Counted from the first letter of the stretch, positions 31,835-40,357 are shown. The stretch is 60,915 bases of DNA from Streptococcus sanguinis (GCF_003943735.1 NZ_RJMV01000013.1:1-60915), one strand, 5' to 3'. Made by a program: numbers and translations. The notes: a model not told the origin generated them from the sequence alone.

Positions 31835-31849
31835 ATTTTCTAAAAATTC
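31835..31849 (-). promoter_or_regulatory. CodY box at ilvB
   Basis: The plus strand reads AATTTTCTAAAAATT, 14 of 15 matches to the CodY consensus. It lies between the -10 and the ilvB start codon, a position where bound CodY would block elongation. Confidence 0.75.
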
Positions 31850-31864
31850 AAAAAGCTTTCTACT

Positions 31865-31892
31865 ATGATAACATTTTTGAAAAAAATTGCAA
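31865..31892 (-). promoter_or_regulatory. ilvB promoter
   Basis: -35 TTGCAA (31887-31892), 16-bp spacer, -10 TATCAT (31865-31870). There is no room for a T-box or leader peptide before ilvB. Confidence 0.55.
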
Positions 31893-31954
31893 GCCATGCA
31901 GAATGTTTTTCTACAATTTTTCTCTAAATCCGAATGTTTTTTCTAATAAAAGAT

Positions 31955-31985
31955 AAAAAGTCAGAACTATATTTATAGTCCCGAC
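31955..31985 (-). terminator. terminator of the two-component/ABC operon
   Basis: 12-bp stem (gtcagaactata/tatagtcccgac with two G-U pairs on the minus-strand RNA), loop of 2, then Ts. Confidence 0.8.
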
Positions 31986-32071
31986 ACTTCATTGGAATAT
32001 TCCTCACACAAATATTTTCTTTAGCTAAAAACTCTCTTATTCCACCTTTTCTCCAAAGCTGAATCTTCTAG

Positions 32072-32671
32072 CTATAACCAGCCTTTCTCTTGCCCGATTC
32101 GGACGGCTTCTGTTCGATTTTCAGCATCTAGCTTGGTCAAAATAGCAGACATATAGTTACGAACCGTTCCATTTGACAGGTAGAGTTTTTCAGCAATTTC
32201 TTTATTGGATAGGCCAGTCGCCGCAGCTTGCAGGACTAGCCTCTCCTGCTGAGAGAGAGGGTTTCTACTGGTCATCAGTACCTCCATCAATTCCGGCGAA
32301 TATTCCTTCTGCCCATCTAGAACAGTGTGAATGGTCTTCATTAAATCCGCAATACTGCGCTCTTTGAGCACATAAGCATCTACATCCGCCTTAACAGCTC
32401 GCTCAAAGTAGCCCGGTCGCTTGAAGGTTGTGACGATGATGACCTTGATGTTGGGTCGATTGGCCTTGACCCATTCGAGAACGTCTAGGCCGGTTTGGTG
32501 GGGCATTTCCACGTCCAAAATAGCTACATCAACAGTTTCTGAGCTAAGACAGTCAATAGCCTTCTGCCCATCTGCGGCCTGATAGACTTCTTCAACATCT
32601 GGCTGCAGCTGCAAGAGCTGAGCTAAGGCATCTCTCAGCATACTTTGATCTTCTGCTAACAAAAGTTTCAT
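32072..32671 (-). CDS. LuxR/NarL-family response regulator
   Basis: 199 residues: receiver domain (about 1-120) with acidic pocket ED at 7-8 and phospho-acceptor D53 (ILDVEMP), then a LuxR-type HTH (about 135-195, [20 protein letters not shown]). DesR/LiaR-like architecture. Its ATG overlaps the kinase stop (ATGA). It likely controls its own operon through the TGTCA/TGACA cluster at 35557-35583. Confidence 0.92.
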   Translation of the reverse strand: MKLLLAEDQSMLRDALAQLLQLQPDVEEVYQAADGQKAIDCLSSETVDVAILDVEMPHQTGLDVLEWVKANRPNIKVIIVTTFKRPGYFERAVKADVDAYVLKERSIADLMKTIHTVLDGQKEYSPELMEVLMTSRNPLSQQERLVLQAAATGLSNKEIAEKLYLSNGTVRNYMSAILTKLDAENRTEAVRIGQEKGWL

Positions 32672-33768
32672 GCTTCCTTCCCTCCGTATGGCAATTCAAT
32701 CCGAATCCATGTTGGATCTTGGCTGCTAAGAATCTCAAGCCTTCCTGACAAGGCAGACAGTCGCTCTCGAATACTATGCAACTCCCGACCAGTCAGCTTT
32801 TGAAAACCACAACCATCATCCTGAATGTCTAAAATAAGCTTTTCGTTTTTCTTTACCAAAGAAAAATTACTCTTTTTAGCCTTGGCATGCTTGATAATAT
32901 TGGTAGCAGCCTCCAGCAAAATCATACTGATTGTTGACTGCTGACTCGGTGGGACACTGGCAACATTGAGCTGGTTATCCATTTCTACCTGAACACCGCT
33001 CATCTCCAGCATGGCACGAATGGTCACTAGTTCCTCGTCCAGCGTCCGATTCTTTAGATCATTAATAATCCGCCGAACATCAGCCATGGACTTCTTACTA
33101 ATCTCTTGCACTTCCTGCAGTTCTTTTGCTGCCTTTTCATAGGCTTCCATCTGCAAAAACTGCTGAGCCAGCTCCGCCTTAACACTGAGCATAGCAAAGG
33201 TATGCCCTAGACTATCGTGTAAGTCACGGCCAATCCGATTCCGCTCATCTTCTGCCAGGAAAAGATTCAGCTGGGCATTTTGCTTGACCTTTTCTTCCTT
33301 GATCTGCTCTGCCGTCTGAATCCGATGGAGACCAAAGGTCACACCATCCGAAAAGAGAAAAGTGACAATAAAGAAGAGTAGTTCTGCTGGACCAACATGA
33401 CCCAACAAATAATTAGTCAGCACAATAGCAGGCTGCAAATCAATAAAGGTCCAAAAACGCCAGGATTTAAACGAGACATCATCCAGCTCATAAATCAGCA
33501 GATTAGATAGATAAAAAATATACCAGGTAAATCCTGTATTTAACCAGACCGAACCATAGTATATGTAAGCAACCAAAAAACACCAAGAAAAAAATTGAAT
33601 AAGGCGATGGTTACTTAGCAAAACCGCATAGTAAGCCGCAACAAAAATAGCTGTCCCAAGCAAGAGGAAAAGCGGGTATTCCCCGCTGATTACTCCCGCC
33701 ACTGGAAAGATGATAAAGACCAACGCAATATGAAACATATAGTGGACTTGTTTAAGTTTTTCCCACAT
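32668..33768 (-). CDS. sensor histidine kinase (DesK-like)
   Basis: 366 residues: about five or six N-terminal membrane helices (10-140) without an extracellular sensor domain, then a HisKA_3 dimerisation region with phospho-acceptor H184 in [11 protein letters not shown], and a short HATPase (about 270-360) with the DDGCGF glycine box. Kinases of this class usually sense membrane state or the partner transporter. It begins 4 bp after the permease gene. Confidence 0.92.
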   Translation of the reverse strand: MWEKLKQVHYMFHIALVFIIFPVAGVISGEYPLFLLLGTAIFVAAYYAVLLSNHRLIQFFSWCFLVAYIYYGSVWLNTGFTWYIFYLSNLLIYELDDVSFKSWRFWTFIDLQPAIVLTNYLLGHVGPAELLFFIVTFLFSDGVTFGLHRIQTAEQIKEEKVKQNAQLNLFLAEDERNRIGRDLHDSLGHTFAMLSVKAELAQQFLQMEAYEKAAKELQEVQEISKKSMADVRRIINDLKNRTLDEELVTIRAMLEMSGVQVEMDNQLNVASVPPSQQSTISMILLEAATNIIKHAKAKKSNFSLVKKNEKLILDIQDDGCGFQKLTGRELHSIRERLSALSGRLEILSSQDPTWIRIELPYGGKEA

Positions 33769-33772
33769 GCTT

Positions 33773-34507
33773 TTATTTTACCTCAATTCGCTTTTTGAGT
33801 TGCAGCACAAGAATGCTGACCAAAACCGTATAAATCAGAACAATCAAAGCAGCCTTGCCATTAAACTGATGGTGTTCTAGATAAGAAGACACGACTTGCA
33901 TCAGTTGATAACTTGGCGTCAACTTACCGATTGGCTGGAGCCATTTTGGAAACATAGTCAGAGGGAACCATAGACCGCCCAGAACAGCCAGTGCCATATA
34001 GACGATATTTCCCACAACAGACATGAGCTGAGCACTTGGCAAGAGACTGACCAATACACCCATAGCAATAAAGACCACACTTCCTACCAGAAGGATCACG
34101 GCAATAAGAAGCCAGTCTACCATTGGCAGATTAACCCCGCGAACAAAATGCCCAATCGAGAAGACTACGATGATAGAAAGCATAAAAGTCAACAGCGTAC
34201 TGCAAAGTTTTGATATATAATATTTTACCATAGAAATCGGCGAGTGCTGAATCATTTTTTGCCAATTATTATTTTTATCAGACTGCAAAGTGCTTGGAAT
34301 GCTAAAGAAGGCACTAGACATGATACTAAAAAGAGTCATAGAGAAGAGGTAGCCTCGAAGCACATGTTCAGGCGTATCACTTCCAGACATCATTCCTGAG
34401 AAAATCAGGTAAAAGACGCTGGGCAGACCAATAGACAAGAGATAATAAGCAGCCTGCCGCTTCATTAAAATCAACTCAATCTTCATAAGACTTGCCATAT
34501 TTTTCAT
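33773..34507 (-). CDS. ABC-2 type transporter permease
   Basis: 244 residues with six predicted membrane helices, ABC-2 superfamily. The start is the ATG at 34507, preceded by GGAGAG; an upstream in-frame start at 34639 would run into the ATPase gene and is rejected. It forms an exporter with the ATPase upstream. The ABC plus DesK/LuxR-regulator layout resembles B. subtilis yvfRS-yvfTU and other lipid or peptide-antibiotic stress modules. The substrate is unknown. Confidence 0.88.
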   Translation of the reverse strand: MKNMASLMKIELILMKRQAAYYLLSIGLPSVFYLIFSGMMSGSDTPEHVLRGYLFSMTLFSIMSSAFFSIPSTLQSDKNNNWQKMIQHSPISMVKYYISKLCSTLLTFMLSIIVVFSIGHFVRGVNLPMVDWLLIAVILLVGSVVFIAMGVLVSLLPSAQLMSVVGNIVYMALAVLGGLWFPLTMFPKWLQPIGKLTPSYQLMQVVSSYLEHHQFNGKAALIVLIYTVLVSILVLQLKKRIEVK

Positions 34508-34517
34508 GATTACTCTC

Positions 34518-35393
34518 CTATTCTTGTGTCGTTTCAAAAATACTATCCAAGAGGGTACGGTTACGTACTTCAATCTCTTCGATTGTACAGCCGTTTTCCT
34601 GAAGAACCTGCCAGACCTGTCCAGCATCCCTAGTAGCAAAAGATAAAGCCTTTTGCTTGATTTCTAAATCAGTCACATTATCCAGCTTTTCCAGCACAGA
34701 CTGATAAGTCAGTGGCAAGGTAAAGTGTTTTTCCTGCTCTTCACTGCGCATAGCATAAGGCGTCGTGTCCCGAATCAACTCGCCCTTGTGCAGCACCAAA
34801 ATCCGATCTGCCGTATGCTCGACTTCTTCGATATAGTGAGAGGAATAAACAATGGTCACTCCCTGCTGCTTGAGCTGATTAACAATTTCCCAGAAATGCT
34901 GACGAGTGGAGGTGTCCATAGCTGAAGTCGGTTCGTCCAAGAACAGAATCTTAGGACGGCCAATCAGACTTAGAACAAAAGAGAAGAGACGCTTTTGTCC
35001 ACCAGATAGCTTACTGGCCATCTGATTCTTTTGCTTGTCTGTAAATTGCAGCAAGTCATCAATTTCTTGATTGGACAAACTATTTGGATAAATAGCTTGG
35101 AAGAACGTCAAGAGTTCCTTGACCTTCAAATCCTCCACCACTGTATTTTCCTGTGGTAAAATCGCTACCGACTGCTTGAGATGATTGTCAGTCGGCTTTA
35201 GTCCCTGAATCCTTGCTTCACCTGCTGTCAGAAACTTATCACCCAGCAAACAATCCATGAGAGTTGTTTTCCCTGCTCCGTTGGGACCAATCAAGGCCAC
35301 ACAGTCACCTTGAGAGATTTCAAACGAAATATCCTTTAAAATCTCCTTACCGTGAATGCTTTTTGAAAGCTTCTTTACTTCAATCAGTTCCAT
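34518..35393 (-). CDS. ABC transporter ATP-binding protein (export type)
   Basis: 291-residue CcmA-type ATPase with Walker A GPNGAGKTT, signature LSGGQKRL and Walker B LFLDEPTSAMD, plus a C-terminal domain of about 70 residues as in drug and antibiotic exporters. First gene of a four-gene operon ATPase-permease-kinase-regulator. Confidence 0.92.
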   Translation of the reverse strand: MELIEVKKLSKSIHGKEILKDISFEISQGDCVALIGPNGAGKTTLMDCLLGDKFLTAGEARIQGLKPTDNHLKQSVAILPQENTVVEDLKVKELLTFFQAIYPNSLSNQEIDDLLQFTDKQKNQMASKLSGGQKRLFSFVLSLIGRPKILFLDEPTSAMDTSTRQHFWEIVNQLKQQGVTIVYSSHYIEEVEHTADRILVLHKGELIRDTTPYAMRSEEQEKHFTLPLTYQSVLEKLDNVTDLEIKQKALSFATRDAGQVWQVLQENGCTIEEIEVRNRTLLDSIFETTQE

Positions 35394-35519
35394 TTTGCTC
35401 CTCCTTTGATTTGATAAACCGTATGTGCATCTTTCCTTTATTTTTCCAAAGCCGGAAGAATACTAAGCACTATCGCTTTTTCAATGCCTACAGCAACCTT
35501 TTATCATTTTGTTAACTAT

Positions 35520-35525
35520 ATTATA
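35520..35525 (-). promoter_or_regulatory. -10 element of the ABC/two-component operon
   Basis: TATAAT on the minus strand, no recognisable -35 at 16-18 bp, which is typical of an activator-dependent promoter. Confidence 0.5.
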
Positions 35526-35556
35526 AGGCAAAGAAATTTTTCCTACTAGTTGATTT

Positions 35557-35583
35557 TGTCACCAGCTGACATGACAAATGTCA
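35557..35583 (-). promoter_or_regulatory. candidate response-regulator operator
   Basis: Four 5-bp half-sites in 27 bp: TGTCA (35557), TGACA (35567), TGACA (35572), TGTCA (35579). They make two inverted repeats (TGTCA-N5-TGACA and TGACA-N2-TGTCA), centred about 45 bp upstream of the -10. This is a plausible binding site for the LuxR-type regulator of the operon. Confidence 0.45.
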
Positions 35584-35656
35584 CTATTCCGCTTTTAGAG
35601 CACAAAGCCAGCAAATATTGGAATAATCTGTTTATCTCCCTTCTGAATGAAGACAC

Positions 35657-35693
35657 AAAAAAAGCCGGTCCCCCTCGTTGAGAGGAGCCGACT
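35657..35693 (-). terminator. terminator of the Ser-rich lipoprotein gene
   Basis: 14-nt arms (35663-35676 and 35680-35693). On the minus strand the differences form G-U pairs, leaving one mismatch, and seven Ts follow. On the plus strand the same positions are C-A mismatches, so it works in one direction only. Confidence 0.75.
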
Positions 35694-35810
35694 AGTTGTA
35701 TGTCTGTTGCAATTTAGATAGAAGCTGGAATTAAAGCAGCCTAATCTAAAAAATTTTTCAATAGACTAGCTACTCAATTTGTAAGATGAGAGACAAACGC
35801 TTTTTAAACT

Positions 35811-36419
35811 TTAGCTCTGCACCTCTTCTTTGAGACCATTGAGCTTCAGACTCAGAATGAACATCTCAGGTGTAATATCCTTAATATCCTTCAGTCCAAA
35901 ACCTTGGAAGAAACTGTTCTTTTCCACCTCTTCGACATTGACCTTTTGCAAATCAATTTCAATCAAGGTCTGCAGTTTTTTATCCGCTGTAACTGAATAG
36001 TCAATATTGACACCTTCCAAGCTCTTAGCTGCTACATAGTTTGAATCAGACTGCATTCCTTCACGAATGATAGTCGTCATCTCCTCTGGAGTCAAAGTAG
36101 CTGATGCCGCACTGGCTTCTTCTGGCAAGGAAGTGAGCAATTCCATACGAAGATTCAAGATTTTCTTGCCCTGATAGGTAATTGTATCACGATGATGGAT
36201 TTCTTCAATGTCTCCGACTAAAGTTTTAGAGACAATCTCTGTACTTTCAGAAGAAGAACTGGATGACTTGCTAGAGCTGGAGCTAGAGCTGGATTTAGTC
36301 CGCCTAGAAGAAGCTGCTGATTCAGAAGAATGTCTAGGACGATGCTTGCTGAAGTTAGGAAACACACAGCCCGTCAAGAGTACCGAAGCAGAAATAACAA
36401 GAATGAAAAATTTTTTCAT
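35811..36419 (-). CDS. Ser-rich putative lipoprotein (DUF1307-like)
   Basis: 202 residues. Lipoprotein signal with LLTGC (Cys18), then a low-complexity spacer of more than 25 Ser with Lys/Glu (about 31-59), then a globular domain of about 140 residues. The pattern of that domain (ITYQGKKILNLRMEL, VNIDYSVTADKKLQTLIEIDLQKVN) resembles DUF1307/YehR lipoproteins. The Ser tract probably acts as a flexible stalk through the wall, and such linkers can be glycosylated. Function unknown. Single-gene unit. Confidence 0.75.
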   Translation of the reverse strand: MKKFFILVISASVLLTGCVFPNFSKHRPRHSSESAASSRRTKSSSSSSSSKSSSSSSESTEIVSKTLVGDIEEIHHRDTITYQGKKILNLRMELLTSLPEEASAASATLTPEEMTTIIREGMQSDSNYVAAKSLEGVNIDYSVTADKKLQTLIEIDLQKVNVEEVEKNSFFQGFGLKDIKDITPEMFILSLKLNGLKEEVQS

Positions 36420-36450
36420 AGTTCACCTTTTTTTACTTTTTATTTGTTAC

Positions 36451-36479
36451 AGTATAACATAATACCAGTTTCTTGTCTA
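36451..36479 (-). promoter_or_regulatory. promoter of the Ser-rich lipoprotein gene
   Basis: -35 TAGACA (36474-36479), 17-bp spacer, -10 TATACT (36451-36456). Confidence 0.7.
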
Positions 36480-36499
36480 AGTATTTTCTACAAAATGAC

Positions 36500-36526
36500 A
36501 AAAGGCAACCTTTCGATTGCCTTTTT
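36500..36526. terminator. terminator after fakA
   Basis: 9-bp stem aaaaggcaa/ttgcctttt with an 8-nt loop. The U-tract is formed by the arms themselves on both strands. Confidence 0.75.
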
Positions 36527-36529
36527 ATA

Positions 36530-38194
36530 CTATTCAACACTAAAAATATATGGATAAACCGGCTGACTGCCCTGATGAATTTCTACTTCGACATCCTCGA
36601 ATTGTTCCATCAAATCTTGAGCAAGACTGCTAGCCAATTCTTCGCTGCCGTCTTCACCGATATAGATAGAGACAATCTCGCTGTCTTCATTGAGCATCTT
36701 GCTGAACGTTTCTTTCAAAGTTGCCAGCATATCTGGATTAGAAACAACAATCTTACCATCCACCATACCGAGGTTGTCATTTTCATGAATTTCCAAGCCA
36801 TCAATCGTCGTATCACGAACCGCAGTCGTCACGCTGCCGCTGACTACTTCTGCCAAGGCTGCAGTCATACGCTCTTGGTTTTCCTCAATAGTCTTGCTGC
36901 CATCAAAAGCTAGGAGACTGGTCAAACCTTGAGGGATCGTGCGAGTCTCAATAACAGCTGCAGGCTGTTCAATCACTTCTGCTGCTGATTGGGCTGCCAT
37001 GAAGATGTTTTTATTGTTTGGCAAGATAATAATATTACGAGCATTGACTTGCTCCACAGCTTTGATGAAGTCTTCTGTTGATGGGTTCATAGTTTGACCG
37101 CCAGAGATGATATAGTCAACTCCCTGAGCCTTAAAGATTTCAGCCAGACCATCACCAGCCACTACAGCAATAATCGCAAATTCTTTTTCTTGAGCCGGCT
37201 TAGCTGAGCGCTCTTCCTTTTCAACCTGTGCTTCGTGCTGGTTGCGCATATTGTCAACCTTGACCTTGACCAAACTACCATACTTGAGACCTTCCTGCAT
37301 AACCAGTCCTGGATCTTCGGTATGGACATGGACTTTGACGATTTCATCATCGTTGACTACCAACAGGGAATCTCCCAAATCATTGAGGTAGTTGCGAAAT
37401 TCATCATAATCAAAGTCTTTTACATAGGTTGGACCTGTCTTGAGAGCCACCATGATTTCTGTACAGTAGCCGTAAGTGATGTCCTCTGTTGCCACATGGC
37501 CAGCTACAGACTTATGATGCTCAGCATTGATCATCTCAGACATGGTCGCAGGTGTCGCCACAAAGTCCTCAGATGCGATATATTCGCCTGTAAGTGCAGA
37601 CAAGAAGCCTTCGTAGATAAAGACCAACCCTTGACCGCCAGAGTCCACAACGCCGACTTCTTTCAGAACCGGCAGCATATCCGGTGTCTTAGCCAAAGCA
37701 GCCTTTGCTCCTTCAAGAGCTGCTTTCATAACTTCTACAGCATCATTAGTGACTTCAGCTTTCTTCTTGGCTCCGATAGCCGCACCGCGGGAAACAGTCA
37801 AAATCGTTCCCTCAACCGGCTTCATAACTGCCTTGTAAGCCACTTCTACACCAGACTGAAAGGCCAGAGCTAGATCTTCACCAGTCAGCTCTTCATGCTC
37901 TTTCACACTTTGAGAAAAACCGCGGAAAAGCTGGGAAGTGATAACTCCTGAGTTACCACGCGCGCCCATCAAAAGGCCTTTCGCAAAGATACCCGCCGCT
38001 TCGCCAACTGTTGAAGCAGACTTATCTGACACTTCCTTGGCACCATTTTCAATGGTCATGCCCATGTTGGTCCCTGTATCGCCATCTGGAACCGGGAAGA
38101 CATTCAAAGAGTTTACATATTCAGCCTGTTTATTTAAGCGAGTAGATGCCGCCTGCACCATTTCTTGAAATAAACTAGTAGTAATATTTGCCAC
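36530..38194 (-). CDS. fakA: fatty acid kinase FakA (DAK2/YloV family)
   Basis: 554 residues: N-terminal DhaL-type ATP-binding domain with DGDTGTNMG (37-45), middle domain, and C-terminal DegV-like/FakA domain. It phosphorylates fatty acids held by a FakB (DegV-family) protein, so that exogenous fatty acids enter phospholipid synthesis. It begins 2 bp after the Asp23-family gene, an arrangement (yloU-yloV) conserved across Firmicutes. No fakB lies in the window. Confidence 0.92.
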   Translation of the reverse strand: MANITTSLFQEMVQAASTRLNKQAEYVNSLNVFPVPDGDTGTNMGMTIENGAKEVSDKSASTVGEAAGIFAKGLLMGARGNSGVITSQLFRGFSQSVKEHEELTGEDLALAFQSGVEVAYKAVMKPVEGTILTVSRGAAIGAKKKAEVTNDAVEVMKAALEGAKAALAKTPDMLPVLKEVGVVDSGGQGLVFIYEGFLSALTGEYIASEDFVATPATMSEMINAEHHKSVAGHVATEDITYGYCTEIMVALKTGPTYVKDFDYDEFRNYLNDLGDSLLVVNDDEIVKVHVHTEDPGLVMQEGLKYGSLVKVKVDNMRNQHEAQVEKEERSAKPAQEKEFAIIAVVAGDGLAEIFKAQGVDYIISGGQTMNPSTEDFIKAVEQVNARNIIILPNNKNIFMAAQSAAEVIEQPAAVIETRTIPQGLTSLLAFDGSKTIEENQERMTAALAEVVSGSVTTAVRDTTIDGLEIHENDNLGMVDGKIVVSNPDMLATLKETFSKMLNEDSEIVSIYIGEDGSEELASSLAQDLMEQFEDVEVEIHQGSQPVYPYIFSVE

Positions 38195-38196
38195 GA

Positions 38197-38562
38197 TTAT
38201 TCTCCTACGACTTTAATATTTTGGATATAAACATTCACTGCATGGGCAGTAATTCCGAGCTTGTTTTCCAAACTGAATTTAACACGCTCTTGGATGTTTT
38301 TGGAAACTTCGCTGATTTTGACTCCATAGCTTAACACAGTGTAGACATCAACTGCGATATCACCTTCATCAGTCGCTTTCACAACCACGCCCTTAGCATA
38401 GTTTTCTTTTCCTAAAAGGGCTTGAAAATTATCCTTGATTGCATTTTTGCTGGCCATGCCAACTACACCAAAAATTTCAGTCGCTGCACCGCCGACGATT
38501 GTCGCAATCACATCATCAGTCAGCTCAATTTGACCATCTTTTGTATTAATTTTCACAGTCAT
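38197..38562 (-). CDS. Asp23/Gls24 family protein (YloU type)
   Basis: 121-residue soluble protein filling a single Asp23 domain, including IVGGAATEIFGVVGMASK. These small proteins are linked to envelope stress and fatty acid metabolism in Firmicutes. First gene of an operon with fakA, from the promoter at 38593-38621. Confidence 0.9.
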   Translation of the reverse strand: MTVKINTKDGQIELTDDVIATIVGGAATEIFGVVGMASKNAIKDNFQALLGKENYAKGVVVKATDEGDIAVDVYTVLSYGVKISEVSKNIQERVKFSLENKLGITAHAVNVYIQNIKVVGE

Positions 38563-38592
38563 AATTTGTACCTCAAAAGTATTTTATAGTTT

Positions 38593-38621
38593 ATTCTACC
38601 ATATTTTATACAGGGTGTAAA
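38593..38621 (-). promoter_or_regulatory. asp23-fakA promoter
   Basis: -35 TTTACA (38616-38621), 17-bp spacer, -10 TAGAAT (38593-38598). Confidence 0.7.
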
Positions 38622-38665
38622 AGAGGAAGGGTCTAAATCAACTGTCTAGGCGGAAATTTACAAGC

Positions 38666-38694
38666 AAAAAAGGACGGAAAATTTCCATCCTTTT
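38666..38694 (-). terminator. rpmB terminator
   Basis: Stem aaaaggacggaaa/tttccatcctttt (one G-U pair on the minus strand) followed by Ts. Confidence 0.85.
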
Positions 38695-38703
38695 AAATAA
38701 AAA

Positions 38704-38892
38704 TTAAACGCGTTCAACTTTACCTGATTTAAGGGCACGAGCTGAAGCCCAAACTTTTTTAGGTTTACCGTCAATCAAAACAGTAACTTTTTGAAGATTT
38801 GGTTTAACAGCGCGTTTTGTTTGGTTCATCGCGTGAGAGCGGTTGTTTCCTGATACAGTCTTACGACCAGTAAAGTAACATACTTTAGCCAT
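38704..38892 (-). CDS. rpmB: 50S ribosomal protein L28
   Basis: 62-residue basic ribosomal protein beginning [20 protein letters not shown], the hallmark of bacterial L28, and of normal length. No zinc-binding CxxC pair is present, so this is the zinc-independent form. Monocistronic, with its own promoter and terminator. Confidence 0.97.
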   Translation of the reverse strand: MAKVCYFTGRKTVSGNNRSHAMNQTKRAVKPNLQKVTVLIDGKPKKVWASARALKSGKVERV

Positions 38893-38952
38893 TATCGTGT
38901 TTCCTCCTATTAGATCTAATATTACGGATGTGCTAGCACCACATACCTTCCT

Positions 38953-38981
38953 ATATTACCAAAAAACTTGACGTTTGACAA
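38953..38981 (-). promoter_or_regulatory. rpmB promoter
   Basis: -35 TTGTCA (38976-38981), 17-bp spacer, -10 TAATAT (38953-38958). Confidence 0.65.
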
Positions 38982-39018
38982 GTACATTTGTCCAAAGTTT
39001 CGAAATTAATCCGTTTTC

Positions 39019-39681
39019 CTAAACATAGCTAATCTTCAAAGAACCGAAAGCTACGTTGCCTTTGACATAGAGAGTTTTTCTCTTTTCATTGACATTGCGG
39101 GGATTGTAGACAGAGCCAAAGGCATTATCTACATCCAGCTCTACACGCCAGTCGCTGGGCACATAAAGCATCACACTGCCAAAAGACAGATCCACTTCAA
39201 AAGTTGCTGAGTCCCCTTCGATAGTCGCATTATCAAAATAAACCGATGCACTGCCAAAAGCACAGTCTAACTTTTCATAGGTGAAGTTATCTGAGTTGAT
39301 ATAGCGCGTGCCGCTGCCAAAAGCAATATCATCTTTTGAGGAAGAAGAGGCAGTTGAGAAGATACGCCCCTTAAAAATGCGCCGGGGCTTGAAAATCATA
39401 TTGAGACCGATGCAAGCCAGAATACCACCCAAAACCAAGGTTCCTGTTGAAATAGCTAAAAAGTGGTAAACGGCATTGGCAATAATCAGCGCAATAACTG
39501 CCATGATCAGCCCAGTGCCAAAGTCTCTTTCTAAGAAATTTTCCAAGGCGAAATAGGCAAACATTGCAACTACTAGCATGGGCCAAATATTAAAATTGAA
39601 GGCAGGAATCCCAAAATTCCCCTGCAGCAGAACCCAAGCTGCCAAGACTAAAAAGCCGATTCCAAAAATTGTTTTTTTCAT
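39019..39681 (-). CDS. LiaF-like membrane protein, partner of the LytTR regulator
   Basis: 220 residues: four predicted membrane helices in the first 95 residues, a short basic linker (KPRR), then a soluble beta-rich domain (about 105-220) with the repeating FGS motif (IAFGSGTRYI, CAFGSASVYF, LSFGSVMLYV, NAFGSVYN) of LiaF/cell-wall-active-antibiotic-response proteins. It begins 5 bp after the LytTR gene. In LytTR regulatory systems the membrane partner inhibits the regulator; that role is inferred here. A LiaF-type partner is unlike the small BrsM/HdrM proteins. Confidence 0.82.
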   Translation of the reverse strand: MKKTIFGIGFLVLAAWVLLQGNFGIPAFNFNIWPMLVVAMFAYFALENFLERDFGTGLIMAVIALIIANAVYHFLAISTGTLVLGGILACIGLNMIFKPRRIFKGRIFSTASSSSKDDIAFGSGTRYINSDNFTYEKLDCAFGSASVYFDNATIEGDSATFEVDLSFGSVMLYVPSDWRVELDVDNAFGSVYNPRNVNEKRKTLYVKGNVAFGSLKISYV

Positions 39682-39686
39682 GAAAA

Positions 39687-40133
39687 TTACCTCGTTTCGT
39701 TTAACTTTTCTTTTAAAATTTGATAGTAGTGTCGGGAAACGTGCACTTGTTTATGTGTGTCATAAAATTGGATAGTACTGGTTCCCGAAAATGATTTATC
39801 CAAAGCGTAAATAGCCTTGGCATTGGCAATAGTAGACTTTGAAATGCGACAGAAATATGCCGGAAGTCTCTCTTCTAATTCGTATAGCTTCAATTTGACT
39901 TCATAAGCATCATCCCTGCTATGAGCATAAATTTTGGTAGCATCCGTTTCAAAAAATAAAATATTCTTCAAATCGACAAAATATTCACTTGTATCCTTAT
40001 AGAAAGCTATCGGTTGACGGTTGGCTTGTTCAAGAGCTGCTTGAATCCGAGCCACCTCTTCACCATATTGAGCCGTTCGGATAACGACTTCAGTTTCTGC
40101 CATATCTGTATCAAGCTCAATCCTAATCTTCAT
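39687..40133 (-). CDS. LytTR-family DNA-binding regulator without receiver domain
   Basis: 148 residues: a short N-terminal region (about 1-45) and a LytTR DNA-binding domain (about 45-145, with ICRISKSTIANA-type and SRHYYQILKEKL blocks; here FCRISKSTIANAKAIYAL). There is no receiver domain, so control must come from a partner, most likely the LiaF-like protein encoded next. Start set at the ATG at 40133, which follows GGAG; the 15 codons upstream are rejected. A TATAAT promoter and a 9-12-9 direct repeat typical of LytTR sites lie upstream. Confidence 0.9.
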   Translation of the reverse strand: MKIRIELDTDMAETEVVIRTAQYGEEVARIQAALEQANRQPIAFYKDTSEYFVDLKNILFFETDATKIYAHSRDDAYEVKLKLYELEERLPAYFCRISKSTIANAKAIYALDKSFSGTSTIQFYDTHKQVHVSRHYYQILKEKLNETR

Positions 40134-40161
40134 AGCCACTCCTTTCCTTGCTTCTGACTTC

Positions 40162-40189
40162 ATTATAACAATTTTCAAAAAAGAAACAA
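40162..40189 (-). promoter_or_regulatory. promoter of the LytTR/LiaF-like operon
   Basis: -10 TATAAT (40162-40167), 16-bp spacer, weak -35 TTGTTT (40184-40189). Confidence 0.65.
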
Positions 40190-40199
40190 GGCATTTTCA

Positions 40200-40229
40200 G
40201 TAAGTGGTTATTTTTGATAACTAAGTGGT
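40200..40229 (-). promoter_or_regulatory. candidate LytTR binding site (direct repeat 9-12-9)
   Basis: On the minus strand ACCACTTAG and ACCACTTAC are separated by exactly 12 bp (21-bp period, two helical turns), 10 bp upstream of the -35. LytTR proteins such as ComE and AgrA bind 9-bp direct repeats with this spacing. Sequence similarity to the ComE box is partial. Confidence 0.55.
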
Positions 40230-40357
40230 AGCTTACCCTTCTCAAAAAATGTTAAGCAAATTTGATTTCTCATCCTAGACTCTCCAATAGATTCGTTTAG
40301 TATAAAAGCACGACTTACACATATTGAATATCTGTCTTATTTTATGATCAAACAAAT

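Larger units (their letters stand above)
35394..35656. other. intergenic region upstream of the ABC/two-component operon
   Basis: No coding sequence seen. It holds a -10 TATAAT without a -35 and a cluster of TGTCA/TGACA half-sites, both described separately. With the adjoining terminator and the stretch to 35810 it makes a 417-bp gap; nothing further is seen in 35694-35810. Confidence 0.6.

Noticed and set aside
31812..31900. T-box or leader-peptide attenuator upstream of ilvB
   Set aside because: The transcribed leader is only about 50 nt, too short for either; a CodY box explains control better.
35657..35693. bidirectional terminator
   Set aside because: On the plus strand the stem has several C-A mismatches and the run of Ts is missing, so only the minus-strand direction is supported.
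37235..37873. 212-codon open frame on the plus strand inside fakA
   Set aside because: Antisense shadow of a full-length conserved gene without translation signals.
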